Origin: Ensifer adhaerens
GTDB lineage: Bacteria > Pseudomonadota > Alphaproteobacteria > Rhizobiales > Rhizobiaceae
Direction: 5' to 3'
Length of the DNA stretch: 64,000 nt
Assembly: GCF_000697965.2 (NCBI RefSeq)
Contig: NZ_CP015882.1
Coordinates: 1,215,001-1,279,000 of the forward strand
Part shown: piece after piece, positions 1 through 7,879 of the stretch
Position numbering within the stretch: the first letter of the stretch is position 1
Layout of the letters: each line of letters starts with the position of its first letter
The notes under the pieces: generated by a model
Seen by the model: only the letters and a program-made list of their open reading frames with translations
What the model was told of the DNA's origin: nothing
Database searches by the model: none
Position numbers and translations under genes: made by a program

Positions 1-233
1 ACGGAGCCGCCCGGAGAGATGGAAACTATACGTGCGCCGGCCTTCTTGGCAATCTCGATGTTCGAAATAAGATAGCTCGTTCGGCCCGAGAAGGAGAGCA
101 CGAAAAGCACGTCTTCTCCCGTCAGGCGCGGTGCGGAAACCATCTGCAAGGTTGGATCGGAATTCATGTCAGTGAAGATGGGTAGGACGGCGAAGCTGTG
201 ACAGCATTGCAAACGAGCCGGGGATGAAGCGTA
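1..233 (-). pseudogene. RpiR/MurR-family regulator, SIS-domain fragment
   Basis: The minus frame encodes a sugar-isomerase (SIS) core, with the run VLFVLSFSGRTSYLIS followed by an alpha helix and IVSISPGGS. This is the phosphosugar-binding domain of RpiR-type transcription regulators. The gene continues past the left edge of the window. No N-terminal helix-turn-helix domain lies upstream: the frame is closed by TGA at 234-236, and the sequence before it does not resemble the family in any frame. I therefore read it as 5'-broken. An internal ATG at 165-167 could still start a SIS-only product. The family assignment is good; its status as a pseudogene is inferred. Confidence 0.45.
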
Positions 234-465
234 TCAGAGCTTTCAGCATAGCGCCGCGCTGTGGGGGAAAGTAGGAATTCGCGTCACGGGAAGCGCGGAA
301 AAAGGGCCGTGGCAGGACCTTCAACATCCGAAAGGGGATGGGACCGGATGCCCCGTACTTAGCGTTCCGCTTGAGCATCAATTTAATCCGGCGAATGTGA
401 AGGTTGTGAACGTGGGTGAGCCCCACTTTGATTTAGACGAGATTTCACTTTTAATCGGACGGAAT

Positions 466-728
466 TCAAACCGTGTATTCCGAGGATAGCAGACTAGGGT
501 CCGGCTCTGGCTTCGCCACGAAGCCAACGACCAAGCCCCCCGGCCGACTTTCTCCAGTGTCTCCAACCTTGGGTTCGCACCGCCAACTTCTATTTCCGCG
601 ATCTGCCGACGAGTGAGGCCGACGATCTCGGCAAACTCCTGCTGGCTGAGACCTATGCCTCTGCGGAGGTCACGTACTGCGTCCGGGAAATGCAAGCCGC
701 CGCACCGCAATCCTGCAGAGTTCGACAC
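466..728 (-). pseudogene. XRE/HipB-like DNA-binding protein, frameshifted
   Basis: From ATG 728 the frame encodes a Cro/C1-type helix-turn-helix (LSQQEFAEIVGLTRRQIAEI, then NPRLETLEKVGR). It is the small regulator or antitoxin type seen in HipB and y4mF. After VGR the frame runs into unlike sequence, while the next frame carries the expected tail (GLVVGFVAKPEP, stop at 466). The switch is at a run of six G (C on the plus strand, near 536-541). One extra base there restores a continuous protein of about 87 residues. No hipA-like partner follows. The gene is probably inactive unless the run is miscalled. Confidence 0.6.
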
Positions 729-769
729 CGTCTGCGGTGAGATGCTGGGAGCGCTGTGCTTCCCGTCTC

Positions 770-1552
770 CTAGCGCCGCTTCGCAATCAAGGACCGCGAC
801 ACAACCACAACGAGCCCGATCAAAACCGTCCCCGCGATGAAGAGGAAGGCCGCCGCAGCGATCGCAGGGCTGATGTTTTCACGGATGCTGGAAAACATCT
901 GCCGCGCCAACGTCCGCTGGTTCGGGCCTGCGACGAAGAGCGTGAGGACGACTTCGTCCAACGACGTCGCAAAGGCGAGCACCGCGCCAGAGAGTACGCC
1001 CGGCATGGCGAGCGGCAGGGTGACCCGGCGGAACACCGTCGTTGGCGAAGCACCGAGGCTCTGGGCCGCAAGCTCGACGCGCTGGTCGATGCCGGCAAGC
1101 GCGCCGGTGACGCTCACGACCACAAAGGGCACCGCAACGACCGTGTGGGCGATGATCACGCCCATGTAACTGTTGGTAAGGCCAAAACCCGCCAGCATCA
1201 CTTGCATGCCGACCCCCAGCACGACGGCCGGCACCACCATGGGCAGCAGGAAAAGTGTGCGCATCGAACCGCGAAAGAGAAGAAGGCGGTTGCGCAGGCC
1301 GAGCGACGCGGCCGTACCAAGCGCGGTTGCGAGCAAGGTCGTGCCCGTGCCGATGATCAGGCTGTTGACGATTGCCCGCCGCCAGGCGTCCGCGAAGAAG
1401 AGTTCCTCAAACCAGCGTAGGGACCACGACGGGATCGGATAGGTGAGGATCACGCTCGAGGTGAAGGCGAGCGGCAGGATGGCAATGAGTGGCGCGACGA
1501 GGAAGAGGATCGTCAGCGTGGCGAAGGTGGCCTTGGCGATTTTCATCGGCAT
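770..1552 (-). CDS. Polyamine-type ABC transporter permease (PotC-like)
   Basis: 260-residue inner-membrane permease with six hydrophobic segments. It has the binding-protein-dependent transport EAA loop near the C-terminus (AAQSLGASPTTVFRRVTLP), where it contacts the ATPase. Size and order match PotC of spermidine/putrescine importers. It is last in the minus-strand series substrate-binding protein, ATPase, PotB-like, PotC-like. The start is placed at ATG 1552, two bases after the stop of the PotB-like gene; a GTG at 1558 overlapping that stop is an alternative. The solute is not shown by the sequence. The neighbouring kinase and aminotransferase suggest an amine or amino acid rather than a classical polyamine. 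Confidence 0.88.
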   Translation of the reverse strand: MPMKIAKATFATLTILFLVAPLIAILPLAFTSSVILTYPIPSWSLRWFEELFFADAWRRAIVNSLIIGTGTTLLATALGTAASLGLRNRLLLFRGSMRTLFLLPMVVPAVVLGVGMQVMLAGFGLTNSYMGVIIAHTVVAVPFVVVSVTGALAGIDQRVELAAQSLGASPTTVFRRVTLPLAMPGVLSGAVLAFATSLDEVVLTLFVAGPNQRTLARQMFSSIRENISPAIAAAAFLFIAGTVLIGLVVVVSRSLIAKRR

Positions 1553-1554
1553 GG

Positions 1555-2733
1555 TCACCGCCCCCCAACTTCGTCGCTGGAGAGCCGTGAGTAGACGCTG
1601 TAGAGCAGTAGAGTTGCGACCAGGAGTACGACCCCGAGCGCACCGGCCATGCCCCAATTCGCCGATCCCGTGGCGTAAAAGGCGATGATCGAGGAGATCA
1701 TCTGGTCGCCCGGTCCGCCAATCAGCGCCGGCGTTATGTAATAGCCAATCGCAGAGATGAACACTAGCAGAGCGCCGGACGCCACACCCCTGAGGCTTAG
1801 CGGCAGCAGCACTCGCAGGAAAGCGCGCAGCGGGCGCGCGCCGAGCGAGGCGGCGGCCGGCATCAAGTTCTTCGGGATGGTGATGAGCACGGAATAGATC
1901 GGCAGCACCATGAACGGCAACAACACATGGGTCATTGCGATGATGACGCCGGTGCGGTTGAAGATCAGCGTCAGCGGCGCATCTATGAGGCCGATGGCGC
2001 GCAGGAGATCATTGATGAGACCCTGCTCCTGCAACAGGATGAACCAGGCCGCGGTGCGCACCAGAAGCGACGTCCACAGCGGCAACAACACGGCGCCAAG
2101 CATCAGATCACGCTTCCAACCCTCGAGCGAAGCGGCGATGATTGCGTACGGAAAGCCGATACAGGCGCATGCGAAGGTGACGAGCGCGGCTATCCAGAAG
2201 GTGCGCATGAGGATCACGGCGTTGACGGACTGGTCTGGCGGCAGATGCTCGATATCACCAGCCGCATTGCGACCAAGATCGACGGCGGCAAGCAGGTTGC
2301 GGTCGGTATAGGGCGAGAGCGCATCTGCGATCGCCAGCCAGAACTCCGGCTTCTCCCAGCGTTTGTCGATGGAAACGAGGTCGGCGGGTGGGTTCGCCGT
2401 ATCTTTCAATGCACTCGTCGTCTTGCCCATCAGCGTGCGAAAACCGGAGCGGGCGCTGTTGAGACGCCGCACCATGTCACCAAGCGCCTGATCGTCGTCG
2501 ACGGACTTCAGGTCCTCCATCAGCGCCATCTGCATGGGTGTGGTGGGTGGAGACTTACGGTCCCAATCGGCCAGAACTTCCGCGCTGCGTGGCAGCAGCC
2601 GCAACACGGCCGGATCCGACACGGACTGCGCCATCATGCTGAAGAGCGGCCAAAGGAAGAAGCCGATGAGGAAAAAGAGCAGCGGCGCCAGAAGAAGCAG
2701 CGATCGTCCAGTGCGGGAGGAGACTCCACTCAT
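1555..2733 (-). CDS. Polyamine-type ABC transporter permease (PotB-like)
   Basis: 392-residue permease. One N-terminal membrane segment is followed by a periplasmic insert of about 130 residues (roughly 45-180), then five membrane segments with an EAA loop (AAASLGARPLRAFLRVLLP). The large insert makes it longer than E. coli PotB (about 285 residues) but is common among rhizobial importers of this family. ATG 2733 overlaps the stop of the upstream ATPase gene (ATGA), indicating translational coupling. It pairs with the PotC-like permease to form the channel of the importer. Confidence 0.88.
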   Translation of the reverse strand: MSGVSSRTGRSLLLLAPLLFFLIGFFLWPLFSMMAQSVSDPAVLRLLPRSAEVLADWDRKSPPTTPMQMALMEDLKSVDDDQALGDMVRRLNSARSGFRTLMGKTTSALKDTANPPADLVSIDKRWEKPEFWLAIADALSPYTDRNLLAAVDLGRNAAGDIEHLPPDQSVNAVILMRTFWIAALVTFACACIGFPYAIIAASLEGWKRDLMLGAVLLPLWTSLLVRTAAWFILLQEQGLINDLLRAIGLIDAPLTLIFNRTGVIIAMTHVLLPFMVLPIYSVLITIPKNLMPAAASLGARPLRAFLRVLLPLSLRGVASGALLVFISAIGYYITPALIGGPGDQMISSIIAFYATGSANWGMAGALGVVLLVATLLLYSVYSRLSSDEVGGR

Positions 2734-3809
2734 GGCGCAATGACCCGACAATCGCCGGCCGAAAACGCCGCAAAGACTTTGGTGCCTGGCGGAAACTCGC
2801 GCGACCTTCTGCCGAGTTTGGCGATCAGCGGGTGAGTGGCGTTCTGCAACTGCACGCGCAAATGATCGCCCTGATAAACGGAATCCGTAACTTCCGTTTC
2901 CAAGACGTTTCGACCCTCACTGCGCGTCTCGCTGAGATCTACCCGTTCCGGACGGATGGAGAGAAAGACGGATTGGCCGGAAGCGACGCTGCCGGAAACC
3001 GCCGATACAATTTGTGCCCCCGAACGAAGACGCACAGTCGCTTCCGCGCCTTGCACGGTTTCCACGACACCTTCGACGAGATTGGTCTCGCCGATGAATT
3101 CGGCGACGAAGCGCGTCGCCGGCTCGTCGTAGACCTGGCGGGGTGTCCCGATCTGCTCGATCTTGCCCTTGTTGAAGACGGCGACGCGATCCGACATCGT
3201 AAGCGCTTCGGACTGGTCATGCGTAACGAAAACGATTGTTAGGCCGAGGCGGCGGTGCAGATCGCGGATGTCGAGTTGCATCTGCTCGCGCAACTGCTTG
3301 TCAAGCGCGCCGAGTGGCTCGTCCATCAGCACGACACGCGGTTCGAAGACAAGCGCCCGGGCAAGCGCCACGCGCTGCTGCTGGCCACCCGAGAGCTGCG
3401 AGGGCCGTCGGTCGGAAAGGGTTGAAAGCTGCACCATGTCGAGTGCACGTTTGACGCGCTCATCGATCCCCGCCTTGCCAATGCCCCGCATCTGGAGCGG
3501 AAAAGCGATGTTTTCGCCGACTGACATGTGCGGGAAGAGCGCGTAGCTCTGGAAGACAACACCCATGTCCCGCTTGTAGGTGGGCACCTTATTGATGGTA
3601 GTTCCGTCGAGAAGGATCTCGCCCGCGGTCGGCTGCTCGAAGCCAGCGAGCATCATAAGAAGCGTCGTTTTGCCCGAGCCGGACGGGCCGAGCAGGCTGA
3701 CGAACTCCCCCTTCCCGATGCCGAGATCGAGATGTTCAACCACGCAAAGCGGGCCGTAGAATTTCGTAATGCGGTCAAATCGAATGTATTCGGCCACGGC
3801 AGACTCCAT
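2730..3809 (-). CDS. Polyamine-type ABC transporter ATP-binding protein (PotA-like)
   Basis: 359-residue ATPase that energises the importer at the cytoplasmic face. Walker A GPSGSGKTT lies at 41-49, the Q-loop at Gln87, the signature LSGGQ at 139-143, Walker B VVLMDEP at 159-165, and an H-loop follows (VTHDQ). A C-terminal TOBE-like domain of about 110 residues is typical of the PotA/MalK type. The start ATG 3809 is preferred over an upstream in-frame ATG at 3845 because the family begins shortly before the first beta strand. It lies 90 bases downstream of the binding-protein gene in the same operon. Confidence 0.9.
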   Translation of the reverse strand: MESAVAEYIRFDRITKFYGPLCVVEHLDLGIGKGEFVSLLGPSGSGKTTLLMMLAGFEQPTAGEILLDGTTINKVPTYKRDMGVVFQSYALFPHMSVGENIAFPLQMRGIGKAGIDERVKRALDMVQLSTLSDRRPSQLSGGQQQRVALARALVFEPRVVLMDEPLGALDKQLREQMQLDIRDLHRRLGLTIVFVTHDQSEALTMSDRVAVFNKGKIEQIGTPRQVYDEPATRFVAEFIGETNLVEGVVETVQGAEATVRLRSGAQIVSAVSGSVASGQSVFLSIRPERVDLSETRSEGRNVLETEVTDSVYQGDHLRVQLQNATHPLIAKLGRRSREFPPGTKVFAAFSAGDCRVIAP

Positions 3810-3899
3810 CGCTAAAGGCGAAGGATGCGTCCTCAAGAAACGCACCCAGCCATCCAGGAAAGGGCGCTCCCGGTGGAGCGCCCTTCACCACGGATGTTC

Positions 3900-4952
3900 T
3901 TACTGGGCGAGCCAGGCGTTGAAGCGCTGCGTCAGCGTCTCGGCATTGTCGATCCAGAAATCGACATTGAGCGAGATGGCATCTGTCATGTTGGCAGGAT
4001 CGGTTGGCAGGTCCTTGGAGAATTCCGCCGGTACTTTGGACGCAGCCTCCTTGTTCGGCAGACCGTATGCCACGAATTCCGGCAGTTTCGCCTGGTTTTC
4101 CGGCAGGCTCGCAAAAGCGATGAAGTCCTGCGCAGCCTCCTTGTTCTCCGCATCCTTCAACACGACCCAGCTATCGACGGCATAAATGCTGCCGGGAAAG
4201 ACGACCTTGAAGTTCTTGCCTTCCGACCGATTGATGCCGGTGATGCGGCCGTTGTATGCCGAAGTCATGGCGACTTCGCCCGATGCGAGAAACTGCAACG
4301 GCTGTGCGCCCGATTCCCACCAGACGATGTTAGGCTTCAATTCGTCGAGTTTCTTGAAGGCGCGGGCGACCCCCTCCTCTGTACCGAGAACGTCATAGAT
4401 CTCATCCTTGGAAACACCATCGGCGAGCAGCGCGAATTCCAGCGTGTATTTTGGGCCCTTGCGCAGCGAGCGCTTGCCGGGGAACTTTTCGACGTTCCAG
4501 AAGTCCGCCCAGGAAGTCGGGCCTTCCTTCAGCTTGTCGCCGTCATAGGCGATGGCCGTCGACCAGACGATGGCGCCGACACCACAGTCATTGACCGCAG
4601 AATCGAGGAATTTGTCCTTACCGCCCATCTTGTCCCAGTCGATCTTTTCATAAAGACCGTCGGCACAACCGAGCGCCAGTTCTTCGGCTTCCACCTGCAC
4701 CGCATCCCAGTTCGGTGCGCCGGCCTTGACCTTCGACTGGATGACGCCGATCCCGCCGTCCCAGGCTTCGTCGAGCACTGGCTTGCCGGACTTTTCGGAG
4801 AACGGTTTGAAGTAGATGTTGCGCTGGGCATCCTGATAGTTTCCACCCCATGAAACGACTGTTAGATCTCGCGCGAAAACCGGCACAGCAAGGCCCGCCG
4901 ACAGAACGACGGCAGCCGCCGCCAGGACACCCGATTGAAAGATTGTCTTCAT
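3900..4952 (-). CDS. Periplasmic substrate-binding protein (PotD-like)
   Basis: 350 residues with a classic Sec signal peptide (MKTIF, hydrophobic core, VFA before RDLTVVSWGG). The N-terminal LTVVSWGGNYQDAQR is typical of the PotD/extracellular solute-binding family 1 proteins for polyamines and related amines. ATG 4952 has a strong ribosome-binding site (AAGGGGAA) at good spacing; the open frame runs further upstream without coding character. It is the first importer gene, 196 bases after the SDR gene. The specificity cannot be read from the sequence. Confidence 0.88.
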   Translation of the reverse strand: MKTIFQSGVLAAAAVVLSAGLAVPVFARDLTVVSWGGNYQDAQRNIYFKPFSEKSGKPVLDEAWDGGIGVIQSKVKAGAPNWDAVQVEAEELALGCADGLYEKIDWDKMGGKDKFLDSAVNDCGVGAIVWSTAIAYDGDKLKEGPTSWADFWNVEKFPGKRSLRKGPKYTLEFALLADGVSKDEIYDVLGTEEGVARAFKKLDELKPNIVWWESGAQPLQFLASGEVAMTSAYNGRITGINRSEGKNFKVVFPGSIYAVDSWVVLKDAENKEAAQDFIAFASLPENQAKLPEFVAYGLPNKEAASKVPAEFSKDLPTDPANMTDAISLNVDFWIDNAETLTQRFNAWLAQ

Positions 4953-5148
4953 GGCATTCCCCTTTTCTTCGTTGGTGAAAGAGCCGCTGCGGCTCCGATG
5001 ACGATCCCATGCAGACCGTTGTCCCCGTCCTGTTTGCGGCGGTGGCTGCGGCCTCACCGGTCTTTGCGCCCATTCTCCCTTGGACGTTTCAACCGATGGA
5101 TGCATTCTAGTCATTGCAGGCCAACGGGTTTTCCCGATTTGACCGTTG

Positions 5149-5889
5149 TCAGACGTGCTGCCCTCCGTTGATGTGGATTTCCGCGCCGTTGATGTAGGAC
5201 GATGGCTCGGTGCAAAGGAAGTAGATGGTCTCCGCGACTTCGCGCGGTTCGCCCAGTCTTCGCATCGGCACTTCCGCCGCCACCAGTTCATCGGTTCCGG
5301 GCGACAGGATAGACGTTTCGATCTCGCCCGGCGCGATGGCGTTCGCCCTGACGCCGCGTTGGCCGAATTCGTGCGCCATTTCGCGGGTCAGTGAGGCCAG
5401 CGCCGCTTTGGACGCCGCATAGGCAACGCCTGCAAAAGGGTGGACGCGAGAGCCTGCGATGGACGTAACATTGACGATCGAGCCCTTCGCCGCTTCCAGT
5501 TCCGGCATGAGCGCGCGGGCGATCAAAGCGGTCGACACAAGATTTACGTTGAGCACCTGCGTCCAGACATCGGCATCGGTATCCAGCACACCGAGGCGAC
5601 TCTTGCCCGGTCCCTTCGGCGAAATGCCCGCATTGTTCACGAGTGCATGCAGGCGCCCGTTCGGTAGGCGCTCGCGCACGGTCGCAGCCAGGCGGTCAAT
5701 CTGCGTGAGATCGGCAAGGTCGGCCTGGATATGGCTCTCGCGTGCGGACGGCCAGGCACATTCCTCGGAAAAGGACTGGCGAGAAACGGTGAGAATACGC
5801 CAGCCCTTCGACTGAAAGAGCTTGACCGTTGCGTGCCCGATCCCCCGGCTCGCCCCCGTCAGCAACATGTACCGGCAATCATCGGTCAT
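5149..5889 (-). CDS. Short-chain dehydrogenase/reductase
   Basis: 246-residue NAD(P)-dependent oxidoreductase of the classical SDR type. The cofactor glycine motif TGASRGIG is at 11-18 and the NNAG motif at 85-88. The catalytic Ser, Tyr and Lys are at about 143, 157 and 161 (VAYAASKAA). ATG 5889 follows a ribosome-binding site AAGGAAG and is chosen over an in-frame ATG 30 bases upstream. A GATGCATC palindrome lies 22-31 bases before the start. It is the first gene of the minus-strand catabolic/transport series and probably oxidises or reduces an intermediate of the imported compound; the substrate is unknown. Confidence 0.88.
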   Translation of the reverse strand: MTDDCRYMLLTGASRGIGHATVKLFQSKGWRILTVSRQSFSEECAWPSARESHIQADLADLTQIDRLAATVRERLPNGRLHALVNNAGISPKGPGKSRLGVLDTDADVWTQVLNVNLVSTALIARALMPELEAAKGSIVNVTSIAGSRVHPFAGVAYAASKAALASLTREMAHEFGQRGVRANAIAPGEIETSILSPGTDELVAAEVPMRRLGEPREVAETIYFLCTEPSSYINGAEIHINGGQHV

Positions 5890-5910
5890 CGGAGCGCTTC
5901 CTTTTGATGT

Positions 5911-5920
5911 TTGATGCATC
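5911..5920. promoter_or_regulatory. Probable GntR operator before the SDR gene
   Basis: TTGATGCATC, built on the palindrome GATGCATC, lies 22-31 bases upstream of the SDR start. The same ten bases recur at 6680-6689 before the GntR gene. FCD-type GntR regulators bind short palindromes near their own and target promoters; binding here is inferred. Confidence 0.5.
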
Positions 5921-5965
5921 GTAATAGGCTGCCCATGAATTGCAAGTCTCCTATTCCAAGCGACG

Positions 5966-6646
5966 TCAAGCCCGGCGCGCCTCCGGCTCGCTGCCCCGTT
6001 CGATGCGCTCGAGGATCGGCTTGCCGCCGAGCAGGATGTCGTCGACGATTGCCATCGAAGCGGCGGCGGGATCGTGCCGCTTCAGGGCTTCGACGACCGG
6101 GTAGTGGTGGTCAATCATAGCCCTTCCGCCCTCTATGTAAGCATCGGAAATGTGTGGCCCCATCCGCAGCCAGAGCCGCCGCAGGATGCTGTTCAGCACC
6201 GGCAGCCCGGCGATCTGCGGCAGCAGGAAGTGGAAGGCTTGGTTGAGTTGCGTACCCTTCAGTCGGTCGCCGGCCTCGATTGCTTGTTCGTTTTCGCGCA
6301 AGATTCGCTCCAACGCTTCGATATCCGCGCTCGTCGCCACCTGAGCCGCAGTCTCCGCCGCCAGTCCTTCCAGGCGCACCCGTATTGCGCGGATCTCGCG
6401 GTAGCGGTTTTCGCTCAAGCCCGGGATGCGGATGTCGCGCGGCGAGCGGAAGATGATCGCCTCGTCATTGGCAAGCCGAAGGATTGCGTCGCGGATCGGC
6501 GTAACGCTTGTGCCGAATTGCTCTGCCAGGTCCCGGATCTTCAGCCGATCGCCGGGTTGGAACCGTCCCTGGATCAGCGCATCGCACAACGCACCATAGA
6601 CGACGCTGTTGAGGTTCTCATGATCCAGTGACGTGAATTGAGGCAT
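5966..6646 (-). CDS. GntR-family (FCD/FadR-type) transcription regulator
   Basis: 226 residues. The N-terminal winged helix (about 10-75) contains GDRLKIRDLAEQFGTSVTPI, the usual GntR recognition helix region. The C-terminal all-helical FCD domain (about 85-215) is the effector-binding part. ATG 6646 is chosen so that the protein begins just before the winged helix; upstream in-frame codons cover the operator. It sits between the SDR/importer genes (same strand, 76 bases downstream) and the divergent kinase/aminotransferase genes. It is very likely the local repressor or activator of both. Confidence 0.88.
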   Translation of the reverse strand: MPQFTSLDHENLNSVVYGALCDALIQGRFQPGDRLKIRDLAEQFGTSVTPIRDAILRLANDEAIIFRSPRDIRIPGLSENRYREIRAIRVRLEGLAAETAAQVATSADIEALERILRENEQAIEAGDRLKGTQLNQAFHFLLPQIAGLPVLNSILRRLWLRMGPHISDAYIEGGRAMIDHHYPVVEALKRHDPAAASMAIVDDILLGGKPILERIERGSEPEARRA

Positions 6647-6679
6647 GGAATTCGTCCGAAAAATGGAATAACAAGATAC

Positions 6680-6689
6680 TTGATGCATC
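6680..6689. promoter_or_regulatory. Probable GntR operator in the divergent intergenic region
   Basis: A second exact TTGATGCATC, 33 bases upstream of the GntR start and 138 bases upstream of the divergent kinase gene. It is well placed for autoregulation and control of the divergent pair. A weaker variant (GGATGCAT) occurs at 5098-5105, about 150 bases before the substrate-binding protein gene. Confidence 0.5.
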
Positions 6690-6827
6690 TTTTTCGCTGT
6701 GTTTCAAGTATGGCGTGTCGCAGACATCATTCACCGAACGGCTTGGCGCGACAATGTCGTCGTCGTCGTGGTCAGCTGACGGGCAGAGATTGACGGAAAT
6801 GCGGGCGACCGCGCCAACGGAGCAAGC

Positions 6828-7877
6828 ATGACGGAGCCATCGCCCACCGCCAAGAACGCCGATTCCATGTCGGCAACATGGAGCGCGACATCGCTTTCCG
6901 ATGCGGAGGCGGCGGTGAAGCAGGTCTATGGCGCGAGCGGCTCGATCAGGCGGCTCTCAAGCGAAAGGGACGAGACCTTTCTTTTTACCCGCTCGGATGG
7001 AAAGGACTTCATCCTCAAGATTGCCAATCCCGCCGAAGACCCGGCCTCGCTTGAGTTCCAGGATGGTGCGCTAATGCATCTGGAGGCTGCGGCCCCCAAT
7101 GTACCGGTGCCAAGGCTCATGCTCACGAAAACCGGAGCGCCGAGCCATACGCTTTCCACCTCCGATGGCCCCCGCGTCATGCGCCTGTTGACCTTCCTCG
7201 GCGGCGAACTGCAGTACCGCACCTCGGCCTCAGAGACGCAGAGCCGCAACGTCGGCCGGGCGCTCGCACAACTTGGGCTGGGTCTCGAAGACTACAAAGG
7301 GCGCCCGCCCGCCGGAAAGTTGATGTGGGACATTTCTCATACACTCGACCTTGTCGCCCTGCTCGACCATGTCGGCATCGAGCGCCGAGCGCAGGTGGAG
7401 GCCATACTCGCCGAGTTCGAACGCTCGATGCCGGCGATCGCCGCGATCAAGCGCCGGCAGATCATCCATAACGATTTCAATCCGCACAACATCCTGCTTG
7501 ATCCGGCAGAGCCGACCAAAGTTGTTGGTATCATCGACTTCGGCGACATGGTGCATGCGCCCTTGATCAATGACCTTGCCGTCGCCCTCTCCTATCACCT
7601 TGCGACCGACAACTGGGCCGCCCGCACCGGCGCCTTCCTCGAAGGCTTCCTGTCGGCGCGCGCGCTGGAGCCGGCCGAAATCGAGCTGCTACCGCTTCTC
7701 GCCCGTTCCCGCCTCGCCATGTCCATCATCATCGCGGAGTGGCGTTCCGCACGTTTTCCTGAGAACCGGGCCTATATCATGCGTAACCACGCGACCGCAT
7801 GCCGCGGCCTGCAGAACATAGTCGATCTCACTCCGGCCGGGCTGAAACGGCTCGCGCCCAACCTTTCCGAGGCTTGA
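6828..7877 (+). CDS. APH-fold small-molecule kinase (hydroxylysine/homoserine-kinase type)
   Basis: 349 residues with the aminoglycoside-phosphotransferase fold. An ATP-anchoring lysine (FILKIANP) is near 64, the Brenner-type catalytic loop HNDFNPHN at 214-221, and the metal-binding IDFGD at 236-240. It phosphorylates a hydroxyl group on a small molecule. The next gene, two bases downstream, is a class-III aminotransferase-fold enzyme. In animals the related pair (hydroxylysine kinase and the PLP-dependent phospho-lyase) removes phosphate and ammonia from 5-phosphohydroxylysine, and rhizobia often carry the pair, sometimes fused. A hydroxylysine-like amine is a reasonable but unproven substrate. 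Confidence 0.8.
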   Translation: MTEPSPTAKNADSMSATWSATSLSDAEAAVKQVYGASGSIRRLSSERDETFLFTRSDGKDFILKIANPAEDPASLEFQDGALMHLEAAAPNVPVPRLMLTKTGAPSHTLSTSDGPRVMRLLTFLGGELQYRTSASETQSRNVGRALAQLGLGLEDYKGRPPAGKLMWDISHTLDLVALLDHVGIERRAQVEAILAEFERSMPAIAAIKRRQIIHNDFNPHNILLDPAEPTKVVGIIDFGDMVHAPLINDLAVALSYHLATDNWAARTGAFLEGFLSARALEPAEIELLPLLARSRLAMSIIIAEWRSARFPENRAYIMRNHATACRGLQNIVDLTPAGLKRLAPNLSEA

Positions 7878-7879
7878 TC

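Noticed and set aside
1927..2835. 302-codon plus-strand open frame opposite the PotB-like gene
   Set aside because: Low-complexity Gly/Arg/Asp-rich translation; the permease on the other strand is clear.
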